A stretch of 64,000 bases of DNA from Anthoceros angustus (lineage: Eukaryota; Streptophyta; Anthocerotopsida; Anthocerotales; Anthocerotaceae). The notes beneath the pieces are model-generated. The model did no database searches. It was not told the origin of the DNA and worked only from the letters and a program-made list of their open reading frames with translations. The DNA is taken from the NCBI GenBank assembly GCA_010909165.1, contig MU008186.1:248001-312000 (forward strand). Reading direction: 5' to 3'. The position numbers and the translations under genes were made by a program. Below, piece by piece: positions 59,255 through 64,000 of the stretch. Each line of letters begins with the position of its first letter. The stretch's first letter is position 1.

Positions 59255-59846
59255 GGATGCCCACATTGTGGTACACTAATATTATCAATAATTTTTGTTT
59301 ACCCACCATATAGAGAAAGAAGAAGAATTTTATTGAAGTCCGGACACCATGTGACACAACGACATTAGCAAGCATTCTTAGGCATGACTCACAAGGATTA
59401 GCAAGCATTCTTAGGCATGACTCATACGGATATTAGCAAACATTCTTAACCATGCGGGAGAGATGAGCTGAGATGAAAGGAGAAAGCCAGATTGTGGAGC
59501 CCGGTTGGGAATGATGTTGGGCTCTCTTGAGCTGAGATGAAAGGAGAGAGCCAGAATGTGAAGCCCCGTTGGGAATGATGTTAGACTCTCTTGTCATGCC
59601 TCAGCTAGCATCTCAATCCTCTGTACCCATAAACCCTGCCAGCACGAGGCTGCGGAAATGTGAGACTCTTCTCCCGGACAATCTCATCTCCTTGGTTCAA
59701 ACATACCTCGGCAAGGATTCACTTCAAACGGTTCGAGCAGGAACTATGTTCCACAATCTCGCACCATCTCACGAGCTACGAGTGCCAAGTTCTGCAGCGG
59801 TGATTTGCTCTCTGTCTTGGATGCACGAGTGCACAAAGGGCGAAGG

Positions 59847-61516
59847 ATGAAGGCCATGAAAGTGCCGGTCTGCGCTGGGGCTGGTTGCGGCATGCGGCGT
59901 CTGGCGCAGACGGGAATAGCCACGGCCGCAGAAGCGCAATCGAGGAGCGATCAAAGACAAAGATGGCACAGGCTGCCCCCGGTCCCGCCCACCTCCCTCC
60001 TGCTCGCCCAGGAATCCAAGAACCCAGCAGGCCTGATTACAGCGCTCAGGTGGGCGGCTCTCTGCCGCCCCGCCCTCCCCGAGGATCTCCTCCACAGGCT
60101 CTTCCGGGACCGCAAGGTCCGGATCCTCCAGCAGCAGCAGGGTCAGGAGATGCGGAAGGTGGCAGGAAGCTCAGCAATGCAGGAGGGCGACGTGCTGTGC
60201 TTCCCGGAGCCGGTGATCCGGAGCTGCCGCGCCGCCAGGCGCGCAGGCTACGTCCGGGAACGTTCTGGCGCCGCCATGGCAGCCACCTCGAAGCTTCTGC
60301 ACCCGGAGCAGGTGCGGGCGGGGCTGCTCTACCAAGACCCCGAGCTCCTGCTGCTGAGCAAGCCCGGGGGCGGGGTGGATGCGGAGCGGGACATGGCGCC
60401 GGCTCTTCCTGGAAGCTTCCCGCCCTCGCCCAGCAGCTTCTCCACGCTCCGGAGGCCGGCGCTGGTGCAGGGCTGGACCCCGAGGCCACCGGCGTCGTCA
60501 CCTTCGCCCGAACCGCCCAGGAGCCGCCTTCTGCAGTCGGTGCTTTCCGAGAAGGAGGCGGCGGCGGCGGACATGGATGTGAGCTCGGTGCAGGACGCGG
60601 CGTCCGGGAGGCACGAGCTGCGGCGGGCGGGCTGGTGGAGCACGTTCTGCGAAGCTTCCGGCACAACCCGCTGCTGCATCCGTACTGGAGCCTGGAGATG
60701 GGGTCCCCGGAGCAGTTGCAAGCTCGGGTGTATGCTCCCCGCTCTTCCTCCGTGCTGGTCACCAACGGGAAGCTTCCCAACAAGATCGTGGTGGCGGATG
60801 TGGAGAGGCGGTTCTGGGCGCTGGTGGTGGGGCATCCGCCGGGCCAGCTGAGCGGGCTCATCTCCGCCCCGCTGCGCAGGATCGAGGATGCTTCGCGGGA
60901 GGAAGGTTCGGCGATGGTGGCGGTGGCGGCGCGAAGGGGGCCGGGGACCCAGGAGGCGCTCACGGAGTACCGGGTGCTGGGGAAGGGGATGATGGGTTGC
61001 ACTTGGCTGGAGCTCACGCCGCTCACGGATTGTTTGCACCAGGTGCGCGTGCACTGTGCTGCTGTCCTGGGAATGCCGATTGTGGGCGATTACCGGTACG
61101 GGTGGCGGGAGCATGAGGGGTGGCCTGGGTGTAGGAGGAAGGAGGTGGAACAAGAGGAGGAGGATGTTGTGGGGAGAAGGAGAGAGGATGGGGATTTGCT
61201 TTCTGAGAAGCCTGGGTTGCACTTGCATTGCAGGGTGGTTACGCTGCCTAATGTGGATGGCATTTTGTTTTCTTCCACCATGCGGAGATCGCAGAACTCG
61301 GTTGCCAGGCCTTTGTCTAACAAGGTGGTGGAGAGGCTGAAGAGGGTGATACGGATCACTGCTCCCTTGCCTCCGCACATGCTGGCGAGTTGGCATTTGA
61401 AGCATTTGCCTAATGTGTTTCTCACTAAGGAGGAGTATCCGGGATGGAGAGGGAGGGGCATTGACTCCGTGGAGAGGAAGAAAAAGAAGAAGAAGAAGAA
61501 CGAATATTGGAGATGA
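59847..61516 (+). pseudogene. RluA-family RNA pseudouridine synthase, frameshifted
   Basis: RluA-type enzymes convert uridine to pseudouridine in rRNA or tRNA; the plant relative recalled is the mitochondrial PUS4-like group. From ATG 59847 the frame gives ITALRWAALCRPALP and EDLLHRLFRDRKVRILQ (S4-like), then LLYQDPELLLLSKPGGG and TLRRPALV. At about 60470, exactly at the catalytic motif (HRLD in the family), the frame shifts and reads GLDPEATGVVTFARTAQ. A second shift near 60520 allows SRLLQSVLSEKEAAAADMD, and a third by about 60640 leads to HVLRSFRHNPLLHPYWSLEM, DVERRFWALVVGHPPGQLSG, LHQVRVHCAAVLGMPIVGDY, HCRVVTLPNV and ASWHLKHLPNVFLTKEEYPG, ending in a Lys-rich tail. The conserved C-terminal half is uninterrupted. 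Either a young pseudogene or sequence errors in GC-rich DNA. Confidence 0.75.
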
Positions 61517-61735
61517 AACATGATGGTAAGATCGGATAAGGAAGAAGAAGAAGACGCAACATTGCAGAAAAGGATAAGGAGGGAGAAGGGCTTCCGAAGA
61601 AGCAGCAAAGGAGAAAAAACCAAGCAAGTCGAGAAACATGTGCTGTTTGGGACCATCTTATGAAGATGAGACAAGAAGAGCTTGCGCCCCCAACAGGGAT
61701 CAAACAGGGGAGCACAGAGGTGAGGTCCAGTGATC

Positions 61736-63294
61736 CTACTGTTTGAAAGGAATGGGAGTGAGCTGAGGAGATGGAGCGATCATGTCATCTTTGAGAATTT
61801 GGAGAAGGAATTTGCTGACTTTTCCTGGGGTTCCTGCAGGTGTTTCAGCATGGAAGAACGTGGTTGTAAGCGACTGGTGATGTAATGCAAAGACTGGGAC
61901 CGGAAGACTTAAAAGGACGGGAATCGAGGGTAAAGAGATTTCACCGTCTCCGACAGGTTGGCCATCCCAGTGGGTAACGGGCATGATGAGCACTCCGCTG
62001 CCCACCAGCATCATTTCAGGGCACGCTCTTGCCTCTTCCACGGTGATGTTGCCCACACGGATCCCAGTGAGAAGGCCGGCACCGTTGGAATGCGGCCCTG
62101 CTGCTGACGCCTGACTGCGTTGCTTGGACAGGAAGTCAGTCGCAAGGGCCAGCATCCTCTTGGCAGTGCAGCCTGCCAGAACCTTGTCGAAAGAGGGCAC
62201 CAGCAACACTCCAGAGCTGTTCACGAATGCCACGTTCATGTTGGGGCCTTCGGCTATGAATCCCTCCTCATCCAGCCAGATGCCAGCCTCCGTGTGACCA
62301 TCTATGGCCTCCATCTTGGCAAGGGCATTTGGGAGATAGTTCACACTTTTGACTGTTGCAAACTGGGGTGGCTTGATGGGAACAGAAGTGGTGATCACAG
62401 ACACCTGCTCCACATGTTTTTCTGTCTCTTCCACCACTATCGCATAGAAGGTGGATCTCACACACCTTGATGGAGAGAGGAGGAAGTTACCAGGACCAGC
62501 AGAGAGCCAATATCGCAGTAATCCGTTGCGAGAGTTGGATACTGCAGTTGTCTGTATCAGAATGTCCCTCATGGTTGCCCTGTCAAAGGGAAGAGTGATT
62601 CTGGCCTTGGCTGCCGACGTGAGAAATCGGTCTAGGTGAGCATCCAGCTCGTACAGATACCTGCCGCATGCAACAAAGCATCATCAAGAGCCCACCACTT
62701 CATTGAGAAAGCACCCTCTCTGCAACCCAGAAGCTGAGCTCACCCATCCACGAGGAGAGCAGTATCAAACACACCGTGGCCACGATGGACCATGTGATCA
62801 TCCAATGGGATGACCATTGCAGCAGGGTCGGTTGTGATTCCCCCAATCCAGCTGGAGTACATGGCTTTGAAGGTCTCCCTGGCTTCATCGTGGACATTGC
62901 TAGCAAGCTTAGCAGAAACCTGCACTCAAACCCAGCCGGACGATGTCAAAAACCCAAATTGACAAAATCAAAAAGAAACTCAAGCGAGCCAGCTAGCCAT
63001 GCTCACCTGAGACAGAGACAGCAAGGGAATGGGGATGCTGCTTCCCTCCTGCGACACCGCCTTCTTCTCTGCTTCCGCCGTCTTCTGCAGATGCGAAAAC
63101 CCATCTCCTCTCAGACCGAAGCTCAGCTCAGCTTCTTCAAGTCACGTCACACACAAGCTGCCACCACACTCAAGGTTCCTTGCCTGGGCAACTGCGGGAG
63201 ACAACGATCTGCTTGCTGCACGCACAACTACACCACCTTGAGGGACTGGGCAGCGGACCATCATGCCAACATTCGCTGCTGCTGCTGCAGCCAT
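61736..63294 (-). CDS. DAT1: D-amino-acid transaminase / class IV aminotransferase, plastid-type
   Basis: Class IV PLP enzyme that transaminates D-amino acids; the Arabidopsis relative DAT1 is plastidial and also linked to 4-amino-4-deoxychorismate lyase activity. Five exons (63184-63294, 63007-63084, 62744-62919, 61945-62660, 61736-61833) join in phase into 392 residues. Exon 1 encodes an Ala/Arg-rich transit-like peptide (MAAAAAANVGMMVRCPV). Then come FKAMYSSWIGGITTDPAAMV, PLDDHMVHRGHGVFDTALLV, YLYELDAHLDRFL, LLRYWLSAGPGNFLLSPSRC, IPIKPP-type TSVPIKPPQFATVKSVNYLP (PLP lysine in VKSVNYLP), IWLDEEGFIAEGPNMNVAFV, LAGCTAKRMLALA and MMLVGSGVLIMPVTHWDGQP. Intron 1 uses a GC donor (CAG|GCAAGG). 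Intron 4 (61834-61944) is 111 bp with no stop, so its retention would add 37 residues. Confidence 0.92.
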
Positions 63295-63722
63295 GCTCCA
63301 TCCCCCGCCAGCCTGAGTCCTCAATCCTTGCTGCCACAACCCACAAACAAACGGAATTCCGTGAGGAAGGCAGTGAGGAACCCACCCATCAGATTCTGCC
63401 CAGCTGTCTTCCTTCTTTGTTCCTTCCAAGCGGTGCCAAGGACTGCCCGCTCACCCGAGGAGGCCGAGGCAGGTGCAGAGACGTCTCCAGCGCAGCCGCT
63501 GCACACTGACAGGCCTCCATGTCGCTCGGACCCGGAAGACCAGCGTGCGAGGTTCTTGATCATCCCTCTTCTTCTTGACCGGTGCCACCAGCCTATCTGT
63601 ATGTACGTGAATCCGTAGGGCTCTAGATATTTCAGAGCGACGGAAATACTACTCCCTTGGCGTCAGGCGTCTCACACAGGAGATTCGTGCTCTCGCCTGC
63701 TGCACAGCAGGGCGATCTCCAC
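63295..63722. promoter_or_regulatory. Shared divergent promoter, transaminase / Tat-type protein
   Basis: 428 bp separate the start codons of two genes that both appear to encode plastid-targeted proteins. The space holds both 5' untranslated regions. I see no clear TATA box for either gene. Co-regulation is inferred from layout only. Confidence 0.45.
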
Positions 63723-64000
63723 ATGGCAGCCTCCGTCGCCCCGTCCCTGACCCTTGGACTGGGACGGTGCCTGGGCAGTGCCAAGGCGCAAGCTTGGAGC
63801 CCACAGCCCGGGGTGAGTTCCGTTGTCTGACCAGATCTGAAGCAGAGTTTGGGAGTGTGAAGTCACCCGGATGTGGCTGGCTGTGTTTAGAGCAGCAGGA
63901 AGAGGAACCAGGTGTGTGCCTTGAACAAGGGGAGCAGCAGCAACAACAGCAGCTGGGGCAATGTGGATCAGTCCAGGAGGAGGTTTTTGAAGCTGGGAGC
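63723..64000 (+). CDS. N-terminal part of a probable thylakoid-lumen Tat substrate (cut by window end)
   Basis: Exon 1 (63723-63812, 30 codons) reads MAASVAPSLTLGLGRCLGSA then KAQAWSPQPG, rich in Ser/Ala with basic residues and no acids, as in a chloroplast transit peptide. The intron 63813-63890 is GT-AG and phase 0. Exon 2 continues SSRKRNQVCALNKGSSSNNS, SWGNVDQ and then SRRRFLKLG at the window edge. SRRRFLK fits the Tat consensus S-R-R-x-F-L-K exactly. A transit peptide followed by a twin-arginine motif is the bipartite signal of lumen proteins such as PsbP/PsbQ-like proteins or FKBP-type isomerases. The mature part lies outside the window, so the family is unknown. Confidence 0.65.

Larger units (their letters stand above)
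53300..59600. repeat. Degenerate tandem segmental duplications around tRNA-Gly
   Basis: Several units repeat the same order: V-ATPase-like intron/exon remnants, a tRNA-Gly or relic, then GGGAGAGATGAGCTGAGATGA and GGAATGATGTTGGGCTCTC-like phrases. The GAGAGATGAG phrase occurs at about 53823, 55329, 57902, 58019 and 59458. A further phrase, GATGATTCTCAATACGAYAA, occurs at about 53051, 57222 and 58527, with variants at 57482 and 58270. Copies are AT-enriched and no coding frame survives between the listed genes. Confidence 0.75.

Noticed and set aside
60046-61674. Long minus-strand frames opposite the pseudouridine synthase
   Set aside because: Antisense to GC-rich coding sequence; motifs lie on the plus strand.
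62776-63618. 280-codon plus-strand frame
   Set aside because: Antisense to transaminase exons 1-3 and the shared promoter.

Overview
The window is nuclear DNA of a land plant. It carries spliced genes with canonical GT-AG borders and introns mostly of about 80-250 bp. The protein families are plant-type: VPS45, a plant SDH7, an ACA8/10-type Ca2+-ATPase, a plastid-type D-amino-acid transaminase and a plant tRNA-Gly(GCC). A short AAACCCT (plant telomere) motif is present. Short introns and dense genes suggest a compact, possibly non-seed plant genome (lycophyte or bryophyte), but that placement is inference. I see no viral or bacterial block and no CRISPR array.

Layout. 1-4 kb: repeats, a retroelement relic and a tRNA-His-like sequence. 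4.2-10.5 kb: gene-dense. A three-exon SDH7-like gene (minus) diverges from VPS45 (plus), followed on the minus strand by a frameshifted alpha/beta-hydrolase and an intact aldose 1-epimerase. 10.5-13 kb: AT-rich repeats with a decayed copy of the epimerase first exon. 14.2-20.6 kb: a large PHD-AWS-SET histone methyltransferase gene. 20.6-27.3 kb: no convincing gene, several tandem repeats. 27.3-28.9 kb: single-exon F-box/kelch-type gene. 31.7-38.2 kb: multi-exon autoinhibited Ca2+-ATPase (minus), whose 5' part is repeated almost exactly at 39.4-42.4 kb; the mismatch pattern points to unmerged contig ends. 42.7-44.4 kb: SAGA ADA1/TADA1-like gene. 45.7-47.9 kb: a 483-bp tandem duplication, a fold-back repeat array with a telomere motif, and a second retroelement relic. 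48.5-52.9 kb: AT-rich V-ATPase subunit a gene. 53-59.8 kb: decayed duplicates of the flanking V-ATPase 5' end, a tRNA-Gly and the 5' end of a pseudouridine synthase. 59.2 kb: intact tRNA-Gly(GCC). 59.8-61.5 kb: frameshifted RluA-type pseudouridine synthase. 61.7-63.3 kb: D-amino-acid transaminase (minus), divergent from the first two exons of a gene (63.7-64 kb) with a transit-like N-terminus and an exact Tat motif.

The genes do not form one pathway. Themes are endomembrane trafficking and ion transport (VPS45, V-ATPase a, Ca2+-ATPase), chromatin and transcription (SET protein, ADA1), organelle proteins (SDH7, DAT, the Tat candidate, possibly the pseudouridine synthase) and sugar metabolism (epimerase). 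Two pairs share short divergent promoters. Frameshifts occur in three otherwise well-conserved genes, together with two artefact-like duplications, so part of the apparent pseudogenisation may be sequence error.
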